A DNA stretch of 64,000 bases, taken from Monarcha castaneiventris obscurior (lineage: Eukaryota > Chordata > Aves > Passeriformes > Monarchidae). The notes beneath the pieces were generated by a model. That model was not told the origin of the DNA, did no database searches, and was given only the letters and a program-made list of their open reading frames with translations. Shown here in pieces: positions 49,736-62,000 of the stretch; position 1 is the stretch's first letter; each line of letters opens with the position of its first letter. A program made the translations under genes and the position numbers. The stretch is from the NCBI GenBank assembly GCA_026261815.1, contig JAMPIT010000894.1, forward strand, positions 55,914,147 through 55,978,146, read 5' to 3'.

Positions 49736-51959
49736 ATTTGAGTCTGAGCTCCTTGGAGCAGTGCTCAGATTAGAATTTTTTCCCTAACAGCAGCATGAAG
49801 AAAACTTATTGCTGGCACCCCAGTGTGAACACACAGTGCACCCAGAGTACAAACAACACCGAGGGCAAACCACCAACCCAGGGCTGCAGCCACTGCCAAA
49901 AACACGAGTAGCTGGAAAAATAATTCCTTGGCCAGGAGAAGTAGGAATGTTTCCTGTCTTCGACAAGGTGGGAGAGCAGTGCTGACCAGCTTCCTGGCTG
50001 GCAGCATATATACATGTACATACATAAATATAGGGCATAGATGGTTCAAAAACAAAGGGGGAGGGGGAAAAATAGTGATGTGTAAACAATTAATGGATCT
50101 GTGGCAAGTAACTGGGCTGATCTGCCTTCTGCTACTTAATTAGAAGGCTCTGTTCAGTACATACTGTGTCCCCAGTAAGCAAAGCCTCCCAAGCAAATTG
50201 AAATAAGCATAATAAATCTTGCTTTTTTTTCCCTCCAGACATACAATTCTCTCTCTACACCCAATATGTACATATGTAGGGAGAGAGAGAGGATAACAAA
50301 ATAAAGTGGCAGGAGGAAAACAGCAACAGCCATCATGTTCATTTTTTATCTCTCTGAGAAATTAGCTTTGCAGGGCTGTAGAGCTGATGACAGCCTGCAC
50401 AAGGACAGAGTTTGGTGAATAATTCAGACACAGTAATTTTTAGATATATCTCACAACTTTGGAACTGTGCAGATCAGTTAACTGTACTTGCACATCTGGG
50501 AAAAAAGCAGCAAAATGTAAACCAATTCAGGCAAAAGTTTGAATGCGTGTCCATGAAAAAAATGTATGCGGCAATATATATTTATTTTTTCATGGCAATA
50601 ATTTTATAACAATTATAATGCATTTCAACACTAAAGATAAATCTTTCACCAACTATATCTTGCCTTTTTTTTTTCCTTCATTTGACTCAAGTAGGAGCCA
50701 GCTGTAACACCTGAGTGTTTTTTCTTACAAGACAGAAATGCAATAACAAGGGGTTTGGGCTGCTCAGCATTAGTATCCTCTTTTCAAAATGGCCACACTG
50801 TAAAAGATGGTGTTCACCCAGCAAGGGAGAAAAAATGTTGCTGTATTAAGGCAGAATAGTTTACAAAAGCAGTGAGAGACCTAAAGTGATACACAGCTTG
50901 TGTTTATAAAAATTCATAAGCATTTCAAGTGCACTCCTAAAGGAATCATGTGGATGCTGCAACGAATTATTATATAATATAATTAAACACAAAAACCTGG
51001 AATAGCAAAATAGCATTAAGGGACAAATTTTCATTGCTGTAGCAGTGGCAGACTGCAAGCAAAGATCCCATTAGAGGTAATGGGAGCTGAAGTTATAATC
51101 CACTGCACGGTGTCAAAAATAATATCCCTGTGGCTTTGGCTTAAACTGGCAGAGTTAAGGCAGCAACCTGATTTCTAAATCTCCCCATTGTGTGCAGACA
51201 GAGACCCTCACAATGTCCTTCTTTCCCTTCTCCTCATCAAACACATTTTATTTTTTTAAAATCACCTTTGAGCACAAAGGAGGGAGAGAGGATCAGGCAT
51301 ATTATATATGATTGTGCATTTCCTTTGCTTTTGTTGGTATAATCAAGCTTTTGCTTCATTTTAGCATGGCTAACACTTAGAGCAAAGTGCTACCACTGAG
51401 AGTTCTGATGTTTCTCACTCTGCAGCCCTGGATAAATCACCTTTGGACTGGTGTAGACAGGCTGTTAGCACGGTGAAGGAAGCTGCTCCCCCTCTCTAAA
51501 ATCACCCTTCCCCTCTTGCAGACATAAATTGCACCAGCCTGTGGCCATGCACACCACAGGCATCCCCCAGTGCTATGGCTGGTAGCTGCATTTCTCACAC
51601 CAAATTTGTCCTGTGGGGCCACTTTGTAGCCCTCAAGTTCCTGTTACCTGCTTTCACAGGTTTTGCTTTCACAGGTTTTGCTGTCACTTAAGCTCTCTCA
51701 GAGTTCTGTCAGCTTTAAATAGACTGGATGCCCAAACAGAAATGCTGCAGCCCAGCTCCAATCCAAACCTGTGGGCTTGGGCTGTCTCCCATCCTTCAAT
51801 TACACCTGCCAGTTCGAAAATGCTGGAATAAAAACAATGCCCATGTGGAATCTGGACAAATGTGCAGAGGGTTTTTATCAGTTTTCAAAATTTCTAAGTG
51901 TTTGGAGTAACATGTTTGTATAACTGCTGGAAAAGAGCCTCACCCACACTGGGAGAGGA
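49736..51959. other. non-coding stretch
   Basis: Unique AT-rich DNA. It contains a TATATACATGTACATACATA-type simple stretch near 50008-50030 and a 15-bp two-copy tandem repeat (TTTTGCTTTCACAGG type) at about 51650-51680. No gene is supported. Confidence 0.55.
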
Positions 51960-52238
51960 GCTGGGCTCACACCTACAGGTCATAAGGAGGATGGACTGTG
52001 CCCTCGACAAACCTGCAGGTGACACCAAAGAGGGGGGAACTTGAAGACACGGCAACCATTCAGGGGCAACGCAACAAGCTGGACATAAAACCATCACAAA
52101 CCTCATGAGTTTGTGGGGTAAAGCCCAGAATGTGGCTGGACCAGTCCTGTGAATCCCCTCAGGGAGGCGACTGGCTGGCTGGGCAGCAGCTCTGCAGAAA
52201 ACAACCTCAGGGTCCTGATGGATGAGTATTGACCCCAT
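51960..52238 (+). mobile_element. CR1 LINE internal fragment
   Basis: The order AGGAGGATGGACTGTGCCCT, AACCTGCAGGTGACACCAAA, GAGGGGGGAA, then TGGCTGGCTGGGCAGCAGCT, CTGCAGAAAACAACCTCAGG and GTCCTGATGGATGA matches the CR1 second open reading frame near its 3' end on the plus strand. An intervening piece is rearranged or strongly diverged. No intact frame survives. Confidence 0.8.
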
Positions 52239-53123
52239 ACTTGAACTCCCAGCCTAAATTTCTGTATTGTTCTCCCTTCCTACAGGCTCACAGCAAAGCT
52301 GTCTTACACATATAATGCATTATCTGCTCTCCTTCTCTGTCCAAACGTGGCAGGGAATTAATCCCATTCCATGTCAAGGAAAACACACACACACAGACAT
52401 CTGCAGTGGCTCTGACAGCACCAACCACGCAGGAAATCCGTGGCAGAAGCACAGTTAGAAAACAAGAATTACTGGCTTCCAATTCTACCTATTATCCATT
52501 CAGCCATGATGATTTTCCATGCAAACCTTGCCTTGCCTGGGACTGCTGTTGTGATGTGTTTTAACAGCACTGAGCACAACAGCTTTCTGGCCTACAACTG
52601 ATAACTCTTGGCATTACTGTAATGCAGATTATGATAATTATTAATAATGTGCTGGCGTAGGAATAAATTATGTGTAATACACAAAATTATTCTGGTACAG
52701 AGCAATGAGCTCTAACACAACAGAAAAAATAACTTCTGGCAGAGTGTGTGTAATAGTGTAATAATTGTCACCCAAGTGATTAAGCACTTGGACAAAGGGG
52801 TTTTTAGGAAAGAACTGGCTTTTTCATGAATGTTTCTACAGGATTTAGCACTATCCATAATCCAGCTTGCTACATACTGTTGTGGTCCAAATAAATTTTA
52901 AACAAAAGAAAATAAAGAAAACATAAATACAAAATTTGAGACATATAAAAACCTTTTCTCCAATACAGAGAGACAAAAAGTTGAGCAGTATTCATACAGT
53001 AGGGGAAAAGGTTTGCTACACCTACACCTCTTCTTCTTCTTTTCTGACCATCTTAACAGAAAAAAAAATTAATAATTGAATAATCAGAATGAAGATTTCT
53101 GAATCAATATTCAATAAAATTAA
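52239..53123. other. non-coding stretch with regulatory-looking motifs
   Basis: There is a short (CA)n tract at 52383-52397. A conserved-looking AT-rich segment at 52600-52800 is dense in AATAAT/TAATAATT strings and ends in the inverted CAAGTG/CACTTG pair at 52772-52791. No gene or element is recognised. Confidence 0.5.
52772..52791. promoter_or_regulatory. inverted CAAGTG/CACTTG pair
   Basis: CCAAGTG and its exact reverse complement CACTTGG flank six bases (ATTAAG). CAAGTG fits both an E-box (CANNTG) and the core preferred by NKX2-class homeodomain proteins. The spacer itself resembles a homeodomain core. A dimeric binding site is possible, with no further support in the sequence. Confidence 0.3.
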
Positions 53124-53400
53124 TTAACTCTGCTTCCAATGCAACACATTTTTGGATTTGGCATTCTGTTCAAGCCACTTTTTTGCTCCCCTATAAAAAC
53201 TAATTGCAAGCATCAATGTGAATAACAGGACAATAGAAGGTTTTTGAAGGTACTGTCCTGGCCTCAGCCATTCTGTCATATCTAAAATTTCATGGACCTT
53301 CTTGTCCAGCAGATTCAAAAGCTCACTCAAAAAAATCTCTGTGCGACCTAGGCTTATCTCCCAGGGAGAATACCAGCAATCCACCAAACCTGGCAATTCT
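53124..53400 (-). CDS. candidate terminal exon with one membrane segment, protein not recognised
   Basis: On the minus strand, TTGACCCTTTCACTACAG ends at 53401. An open frame then runs from 53400 to a TAA stop at 53126-53124, about 91 codons. It starts ELPGLVDCWYSPWEISLGR, then has a leucine-rich amphipathic part (LSELLNLLDKKVHEILD). A hydrophobic segment, SIVLLFTLMLAISFY, is followed by basic residues (RGAKKWLEQNAKSK), as in a single-pass membrane protein with a cytosolic tail. I do not recognise it. Against it: frames of this length occur by chance here, no AATAAA follows within about 250 bases, and ACAGAATGGCTGAGG inside it equals a common CR1 3'-end string, so part may be an old element. 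Confidence 0.2.
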
Positions 53401-56400
53401 CTGTAGTGAAAGGGTCAAGTATAAAGTCATGTTTTACTTGAACTTTATTCTTCCCTGGAAAAAAAACGGTTTCAGATGAACTGAAAGAAGGAAGAAAAAC
53501 CCCAGAGTAACCTGTGTACTAAGTCAAGAGGCAAAGTCTATAAATATCAGCCTGAAAGGATGAGAGGATTCTCTGATCTTTTCAAAGACACCTGGGGTGA
53601 CTATTCCACTTTCTGCATTGCTCCTGCCACCAACTGTCTGTTAATTGTTTGATTGTCCTCTGCTGTTGCCTTTGGAAATATCTCTAAATACTTTCCATGC
53701 TTAATGTTACAAGACACGAGCATGAATTACAAATGAAGGAGTACAAAGAGGAGTTGATGGCAGAATCTGAGCAAAACCAGTGCTCATATAAATAATATAT
53801 AATACCTCCCTTAAAAAGTTCAAATCCTGCCTCTAGTAAAGCAAATGGCAGAACAAGGCACTTCATCCCACTTTTTGGCACAGCTCCATCTGTGTGCAAG
53901 AAATCTAGGTAATAAAACACTATAAACCCCATCACCCTTGGGTTTTCTAGATGGCACCTGCTAGAAGAGGTGCAATAATTGCTGATCGCTGGGGCCTCAG
54001 TGTCTATGACCACATGACAGCAAGGGTGACTCACATCCCACAGAGACAACTGGAAAGAAAATAATTTTTAGCTCCTGACTCTATTTTTAAGCATTTCTAC
54101 AGCATCATTCACCATGGTATCAGCGAAGAGGCTGGATTCTAAAATTGAAAGTCTTCACAGACAGCCATTATTCCCCTGGGTCATTTATACACAGGGCAAC
54201 ATTCATCATACATCCTTTAAAGTATGCCAAAATATTCAAATGCAGCTCTTAATATGCATGAGCACAGTACCCACCCAGAAAAACCATTAATCTCTTGGGA
54301 CTTCCGCAGGAAGAGCACTTTCCTAGCAATGGCTTGGAACTGCTAAAATTGTGGAAACATGTTCAGAACTGCTTTAACTAATTTTGTCACCAAACAAAAT
54401 TGCTGTTTCATCTTTTAATTCAGCAGAGACCTACTGAAAAATTAACAATTTATTATCTCCATTAAACAGAAAGAATCCACTTAAATTGTGCCTTTTGATA
54501 AAGTCCTAAAAATTGTACATCTAGAACTACATCATCAGTATTGCAAAGGTCCACTCTTCACTCAATTTATGCTTCAACAACACGTCCATTTCTCTTTTTT
54601 CTTTTTTTTTTTCAGAATTCACTTATTTTTAGATACATCTAGAGAGGATGAAGGTAACTCTGTTCCCTGGAATTTTTAATAACACATAATATTAAGTGCC
54701 TTGAAATTTTTCCATATCAGAGAGGAAATAAACCAGGATCTTTAAAGAGGAGTTAAAAATGTATTTGATTCTCACACATTATACATTCTTGAACATGGTA
54801 TTGTAGTCATCAATAATAAATACTGAGATATCAAAGTCGAGGTGTGCCAGGCACTGCACAAACACAGAGACTGCAAGAGCTGCCAATGTGAGCAGGCAAA
54901 TTAGCACATGGAGAGGGAAACGTGTGGGGTGATTTCTCCCCTATATAATTATCATTATTATCATTATCAAAGCCTGTGACTTCCTTGATCTGTTGGAATA
55001 CGATGTCATTTGTGTTTAGGCTACTGAAAATAAACCTGAAAGTAACAACCAACACATCTGTAACCCAGCCCAGTGCCCAGCCTCTCATATTTTGTTATTT
55101 TAAAAGCATTGGGAAGCAGAGGAAAAGACAAGAATATCAGTAAATCTCAGTGCTCTTGGCATCACTAAAGCAAAGGGAGACAGGTGGTCAGATGACAAAT
55201 ATTTAATTGAACAGCAGAGATTCATTCTCTACGCTCAAAGTGTTCCTTCTAAAAATGAAACTGTCAGATTTTACTATAAATGTTTGTTTATTATTGATCT
55301 TTTGGGACCTGCAGTTGTTATGAAATACTAGAGATTGCAAACTCCCTGTGTTTTGGAAATCAGGCACTGAGCATTCTCATAGCAGAAGACGGGAAATAAT
55401 TCTTCTCTTTAAAAATAATGCTTATTTTACAGCTCTCCTTTCATCAAGGCTTCATTTAAAGTTTTTAGACTCTTTGTATTGAAAAAAAAGAGTTCTGACT
55501 CTGCAGGAAACACTCTCAGTGGGAGGTAGCTTATAAATTAAAACACAAACTTGGGGAAACCTCTTACAGTACAGGAGTGTAATCTATAAATAATTCAAGG
55601 AAACACAGATGTAAAAAGACCAGAGAAAAAAACCTCCTCAAAAAAAGAGAAAAATTAAACATCAGAACAAGCAATTCCATCACTTTGGGTGATTCTACAC
55701 AGAAAATCTGGCCATGGCAGGGGCACTGGCCCTGCCAGTTGGGAACCAGTTTGGCTGCTGGGCTGTGCAGAGCTGCTTGCTCCAAAACACAGCATTTCTA
55801 GAGGCCACTGACACACTGACATTGTTGTTGTACATCATGCATGGAAAGTTGGAACAGAAACTAAGGAAGGTCTATAACTCCATGATTCTGGCACTGCTCA
55901 TAAATCTCATTGCACTGAGCCTGAGTCAGTTTTTTAAGGAGCTTCCCTGGCACCCACAACCTCTCCAGGCAATGACAACCTTTGGACAGGAGAGACCAGG
56001 GTAGTGCTGCTGGATGGAGGCAAGAAGTGCAGGGGAATGAGATGGGGTCACTCTCCAGGCTCACCAGAGCCTTCCACTGGGAATCAGGGACACTCCCAGT
56101 GCAAGGGGTGAATTGTTCTGCAGAGCAGGCTGGAAATGGAAAAGTGGTCTCCCATCACGGCAACACTCCAGCAGCCCCCTCCTGAAAATTAACTGGGAAA
56201 TAAAGGCATGCATCCTCCTCTAATCCAGGGTGATCCTCACAATACTCACACAGAGTGGCCTCAGGTCCCAGCAAGTCTAGAAACACTGCTTGGGAAGAAA
56301 GTCAGACCAAGGAGGGTTGTGGTTCATCCCCAACACTTGGACAGCATTTCAGCCCCCAGTGCCACGGACAGAGCCACTGCCAGACATGCAGGGACCCTGT

Positions 56401-57066
56401 GACCCTGGAGGTCTCAGCCCAGGAATGTTCACAAAAGGCATCTGTGGCCCACAAGGCAGTGGATACAATGCTCCTCAGGATGTCAATTGGAGCTCAGTTC
56501 TCCCCAGGAAGAAGGGAGCTATGCTGGAAGGAAAGGAGGATGACAGTGGCTGTATTCTCTATTTTCACGTACATTATTCCCATTCAGCTGAAACAACAGC
56601 AAAGGCTGTGTGTGCAAAGGCTGCAGTAGAGTGAAATGTGTAGCACAGGGCAGGAATTTTGTCTCTTTCCTATTTTTCATCTTTTTCTGCACGTTTATAG
56701 ATAGTGTTTTTCAGATGGGAACTGGTAGCTGATGCCATCCCATCTTTTACTTTTGATTCCTGTAAATTCCTTTTGGGTTAAATTCTGATTTAGTAACTTG
56801 GCATACTGTGAAATGACTATAGATTCCAGCTCTAGCCAGGCAAGAAGCCAAGGTAACTGCATTGTGAGAGGGATGGGCCTTGGCTCTGCTCTTGAAAATT
56901 TAACACATTTTAACAATTGATTTTCAAATGAAACATGCATGTCTATGTTACATCAAAACAGAGCAGTATTAGGTTTCCTCCATGCTTGGTGCTGCTGAAT
57001 TCAGTTGCCTCATTTGATCCTAATTGCACTAAAAGAAAAAGACAATTTCTTACATTAAAAATACTC
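53401..57066. other. non-coding stretch
   Basis: Unique DNA. A cluster of ATTATC (GATA-type) strings lies at 54946-54970. A somewhat GC-richer section at 55.7-56.6 kb has several overlapping plus-strand open frames but no recognisable domain. No element is identified. Confidence 0.5.
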
Positions 57067-57086
57067 AAAAAAAAAAAAAAAAAAAA
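57067..57086 (+). repeat. A20 tract preceded by ATTAAA
   Basis: Twenty A follow ATTAAAAATACTC. A poly(A) signal variant about 12 bases before a long A run resembles the end of a retrocopied transcript. I cannot recognise a gene body upstream or define target-site duplications, so simple repeat remains equally likely. Confidence 0.5.
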
Positions 57087-58939
57087 GGGTAACTGCTTAA
57101 AATGCATCTAGCAACAACCTGGGAGTCAGAACAAGCACTACAAAGTAACTGCAGCATGTATGAAGCAGTAGAGACCTCAGGAATTCATTTTGATCATACC
57201 TGCAGATTCAAAGCCATTTCTAAGTGTCATATTCCCAAGCACAGCAGAAGTAAAAGTTTGCCATGGCAAAGGGTAACTGCAGCAGAACTGCCCCAAGAAG
57301 CCTCCAACACCCAACCATGGCTGGGAACACCAGAGCACTGCACGTGCTGATGTTCAAGAGCATCTTACCAAAAAGCAATCTGCTCCAAATCTGAATCAAA
57401 ATTCACAAATTCCAGGGCTATTCCTATCATACTGATGTCTTAAAAAGCAAGATTACTTCTTTCTTTTCCTGGGCAGGTCTTTCTCCTCCAGCCCCTGCCT
57501 GAAGGAACAGACTGGGCCCTCTCCCATCCTTATACCTTCAAATCACACAGCTCTCACTGCTTTCTCAGTTTTCATTTAATGTTTTCAAACACATCCGTGA
57601 CTTGCTGTGGACTGGGTATTCCCAGAAAGGAAAACACATTGATTATACAAATTTCTTTCTTCCTGGAAAGACTTCATTACAAGTGCTATGTTCTTTCCTA
57701 TGAGAAGCAACAACCTTAAAATACATTTCCCTGTAGTGTATCTCATTAGAACTACAGAAATAACCAGCCTGTTTGCTCTGATCTTCGTAACAGCTGTAAA
57801 CTCAAAATATTGCATTAATTGTATAGGCAGACACCGTGTGCAATTGCGTGTATTTCAATCTTTTTTCAATTACCCAACCAATTTTCATAGTCACTTCAGA
57901 AAAAAGCTTTATAACAAGGAGCTTTGTCATTTTAGCCTAAAATGACAAAGAAAGTTCAGACATATAATTACAAATCAGGATAAACTGTGACTGCAGTATA
58001 CACTTATTAAATTTTGCAGAAGTTACTGGAATATAGCATCACATGAAGTCCATACACACTGATAAAAATCATATTAAAATAATATATGAGCAGTAGAACA
58101 CAAAACAATGAAGGTCAAAGAAATAACAGTCACTTTGATACAACTTAATGTGAATGAAACCTTGAATAACGGCATCCTTAGTTTAGCATTTCTTGTGTCT
58201 TGCTCTGTATCACACTTCTGGTACCATTTAGGAATCACATAATCAAATAATTCAAAAGGAAATTTTAGATACTACATAAAAGATTCAACAAAACATTACA
58301 GAAATTATCTTTCTAAGGACACTACATAAATAATACTACAAAGCTTTCTAAATCAGGCTTATTTTAACTTGATATTTTTCTGCATTGCTGAAACCAAAAA
58401 AATATATTGGGGTCCTAAAATAAAATAAATGAAAGTGTCTATATCCAGATGCATATCTGCTTTAATTTCATAAATTAAATATAAAAAATAGACAAAATCT
58501 CATATGGTGAAAAATACACTGATTTCTAATATCAAGCAGCATAAATTACTTAAACCATCTCAGTAGCTTTTAAAGCTGATTTTATTAGACATTTCCCATT
58601 AAATGTGAGTTTTATACTATTTTCCAGCAGGGTTTTTACCCCCTAGAAAAAGGTAATTTTGGAAAAGGATATCTTTTTAAATGGTGCAATTACATAAAAA
58701 TTAAGAGATTTTTACTATGTTTACATTAAGTGAAAATTTATGTTTAGAAGTCTGACCTCAACCTTTTTGCTGCCAATAAAAATATTCCCACTCACTTCAA
58801 ATGTAACAGTATTATTTAGACTATCTAAATTGGTTTTAATTTACTAACAAAAAAGTAGCAAAGGACCACCAGTGTTGCAGAACTTGTTTGCATAGTTGTC
58901 ATCCCTAGAAATGGGACATAAAGTTGTTTCTTATCATAG
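57087..58939. other. AT-rich non-coding stretch
   Basis: Very AT-rich unique DNA, especially 58.0-58.9 kb. It contains the 29-bp palindrome at 57922-57950. No gene or mobile element is recognised. Confidence 0.55.
57922..57950. repeat. 29-bp palindrome, 14-bp perfect arms
   Basis: CTTTGTCATTTTAG, a single C, then CTAAAATGACAAAG. The two 14-base arms are exact reverse complements around one central base. Unlike the T/A palindrome at 25.4 kb, the arms have mixed composition, so low complexity does not explain the symmetry. Confidence 0.95.
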
Positions 58940-59045
58940 AAAAGACTCACATAATGATTTAGGTGGGATGAGACCACAAGAGGCCACCTCATCCTCCTGC
59001 CTGCTCAGAGCAGGGTGCATGGAATGACCAGTGCAGGTCAAACCT
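58940..59045 (-). mobile_element. old CR1 LINE 3' fragment
   Basis: GATTTAGGTGGGATGAGACC, ACAAGAGGCCACCTCATCCT and CCTGCCTGCTCAGAGCAGGG align with the CR1 3' region in reverse orientation (TTGGAAGGGACCTCAAGAGG, then CTGCTCAGAGCAGG in younger copies). Homology fades after that. Divergence is high, so this is an older insertion than the one at 21.8 kb. Confidence 0.65.
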
Positions 59046-62000
59046 CTCAACACTGAAGGCATCATAAGATGAAACAGAAGATTTATGTGGGGTACCTGCT
59101 GTGCAGCATTAGAGAAAAGCAAAAATAATTCTAATTTTGCCAATTAGATGCAACCAGCAGAGATTCTGAGCATTATTTGAGTAGTATTTTCTCAATCTCT
59201 GCAAACTGCAGTGCAGTTAACAGCCATAAATTAATTGACCATCATTTTTTAAAGCCCAGACATCACTTCTCATGTCAAAAAATCCACAGCATCAACATGT
59301 GCTGATCCATATTACTTCTATTCAGAGAAGGTAAAACAGGCAAAGTTGACAAAACTGGAATGTTATGATTAAAGTATCCTTATTCTCTTGTCCTAATTCC
59401 AGAGGCAGATTGCTACCTAAAGCCAAATGACTTGGATTTCCACCGAACATGGTGAAAGCAAGAAGTTTCTCCCTTCCCAGCAGAGCGATTCAGTAAATCA
59501 ATGTTAATGTCGTGATCAGCAATTTAACCAAATTCTTCATCAGCAATTATTTCTCCTTTCCTACCAGCAAAACCCACAGCCATGATTTTATGCAGTGTTC
59601 ACCCTATACAAACATACACACAAGTGGAATAAGGTCTGACCAGCTGTGCAGAAACACAGCTTCCAACAAATCAATTTGTGTTTGGAGAGAGATGTTCCAC
59701 TATTTCCTGGGGTATGCAGAGCAACAGAATGCATCAGGGCAGCAGCTTAAAGGTTAGATTTGCAAGGAAAACTCCACGACTGACTTTTTCAAAGCCAGCT
59801 AGGAAAATGGACACCCATTTTGCCTCCATCTTAAAGTTAATTTGCCATCCAGGATTTGTCTTCCTTCCGCATATCTGGAATTCTACCCTCCTAAAATGTC
59901 TGCTTACAGGCTTGGAAACAAGACTCTCTTCCCTTTTCCTTGTTGCAAAGTTATCAAGGGTCTCTTTGTTCTTATATTGTGTGGTTCATTAAAAAAGGAG
60001 AACTTTCATTTTCCTTATAATGGAAGTTGTGCCTCCAGAAACCCGACATATCCCTGAAACAACCCTGTGTGGAATCTGTTGATATCAGATACGTATTTCC
60101 CTCAGAAACACTCTCACAATGAAAGAGAAATAGCTTTTCATAAAAGAAACTAAAAGAACTTGAAAAGTAATACAAAACACAATAAAAGAATTTATTTCTA
60201 GCAGTGCTTTTCTGAAGTATCTATCTTTTTGGAGATGTGTCACCGTTTCCTAAAGGGTTTGCATTAAAAAACACTTCAAAAGTACACAGCAGGTTTCTTC
60301 AGGGATTCTATCAGGTTTCATTTCTAACTGATTCTCCAGAAGTGTATATCTGAAAAGGAAAAATCCTGCTACACTAAACACTGCAGTCAGGTGGCAGATG
60401 ACATCCTCCACTCCAGGACTGTACTCATGTTGCACCTGAAGAGTATCCACTGGGGAGGATTCCTTGCTCCACCACTAACAAACGAATCTCTGCCCTCCCC
60501 ACACCCCATCTCGACCACTATTGAGGGAGCTGGCTGTAAAATGCATCTGCATTTCAGTAAGATGTATTTTTAAGAGCCTGCTAATGCTGCGCACTCTTGC
60601 TTGGACACACCAGCCCCATTTTCATTCAGCATAGTAAAACTGGACCCTTTCCATTGCCCTGTTTTCACCACAAAATAATCCCTTCTATTTCCAAAGTTCC
60701 TTTTCCTTCCTGTGAACCTTTATCTCAGCAGCAGGCTGAAGCACCAGGCTCTGCTAATAAGGAGAAGGTCCCTAGTGAATCCTTGTCTGGTTTAATCTTT
60801 ATTTTCAGACCACTCCTTCTGCAACATATACTAATTAATTAATTCCCACATTTACTTGCCAAACTCTATTCCATAACGAGCCAACCTCCACTGTGACTTC
60901 TCTCCCTTTCTCTCTGACATCCTTTGCAACATGACAAAATTTCTGCCACCCATCAGAGCAGCTGGAATTTCAACCACATTACATCTTTGGCCTGTCCCTC
61001 TACCGATAAAAGGCAGCTTAAGCCTTGCCTTCATCTTCTCAGCATCTCAGCAGCCACCCCCTGAAAGCCTTTCCTGTACTGTATACCAGACTCAGTCCAA
61101 TCCCACTTTGCTCAAACCTGCCGTCAAATTCCACATTCCCATTCAAAAACCTATTGAGTCAAAAATTGAGTCAAAAATATAAAAGGTTATAATATCTATT
61201 TGCCACCCCTACTTAGATTAGATTGTTATTTCAGCTCCAAATATGAATTGGGGAAAATTATCTAAAATGGCACTTGAGTAATTTCATGATTATACCAGAG
61301 GTGTTTTCTCTCACCTTTAAGTAAGAGATTTTTCATTCAGCTCGATTATTCAAGCTTTGTCTCAGCCCTCACTTTTTTCTGCCATAATCTTCAGCAGACA
61401 ACTCAAACGAGGTATTTCTCAAATTGTCTTTCCTGGAGCACATCATTCCATTATTATTTTTCGTGGCACTGACACATATGTGGGTGACATTTGCGCATAT
61501 TCACCCTTGGGTACCTTACCTCGATACATTCCTGCACAGAGCAGGTTTGCAGTTCATTGGGAAAGGCTGGAATGAGGCACTTCCCTGCTGCCCATGGGCA
61601 GTACATCAGATTTCAATTCAGCGCCGTGCAATGATCAAGAGAGACATCTGCTGGCAATAAAAGCAAAGGGCACCCATCAAAGCACTACACACGTTAACTA
61701 TGTGGATAGACACTTATCCATGAAAATGAACCATTCAGGGCGAATTAGAAACACCCAATCGGCTGAAGTCACACATTTGCTTTCATTAGCTCCTCTCCCA
61801 GGTGCATCCTGTTTCGTTTGTGATGTGTTTCCTCTGGTTTTGTTGGCTATCCTTGGCTGCTTTACGCTGCTTCACAAATGCGGCCAGTGGGATGGCTGCA
61901 GCTTAATACAAGAGGTGTTTACTGACTAAAAGGATCACACATCTTGTTCAAAGCTGTGCTCTGAGTGCAAGGTATTTTATAAATATGAGTCCTATAATTT

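Noticed and set aside
50008..50030. TATATACATGTACATACATA stretch considered as a promoter or microsatellite
   Set aside because: Too short and imperfect to be either with confidence.
56255..56634. Two overlapping plus-strand frames of 114-124 codons
   Set aside because: They lie in a slightly GC-richer patch where stops are rarer. The two frames are mutually exclusive, and neither looks like a family member.
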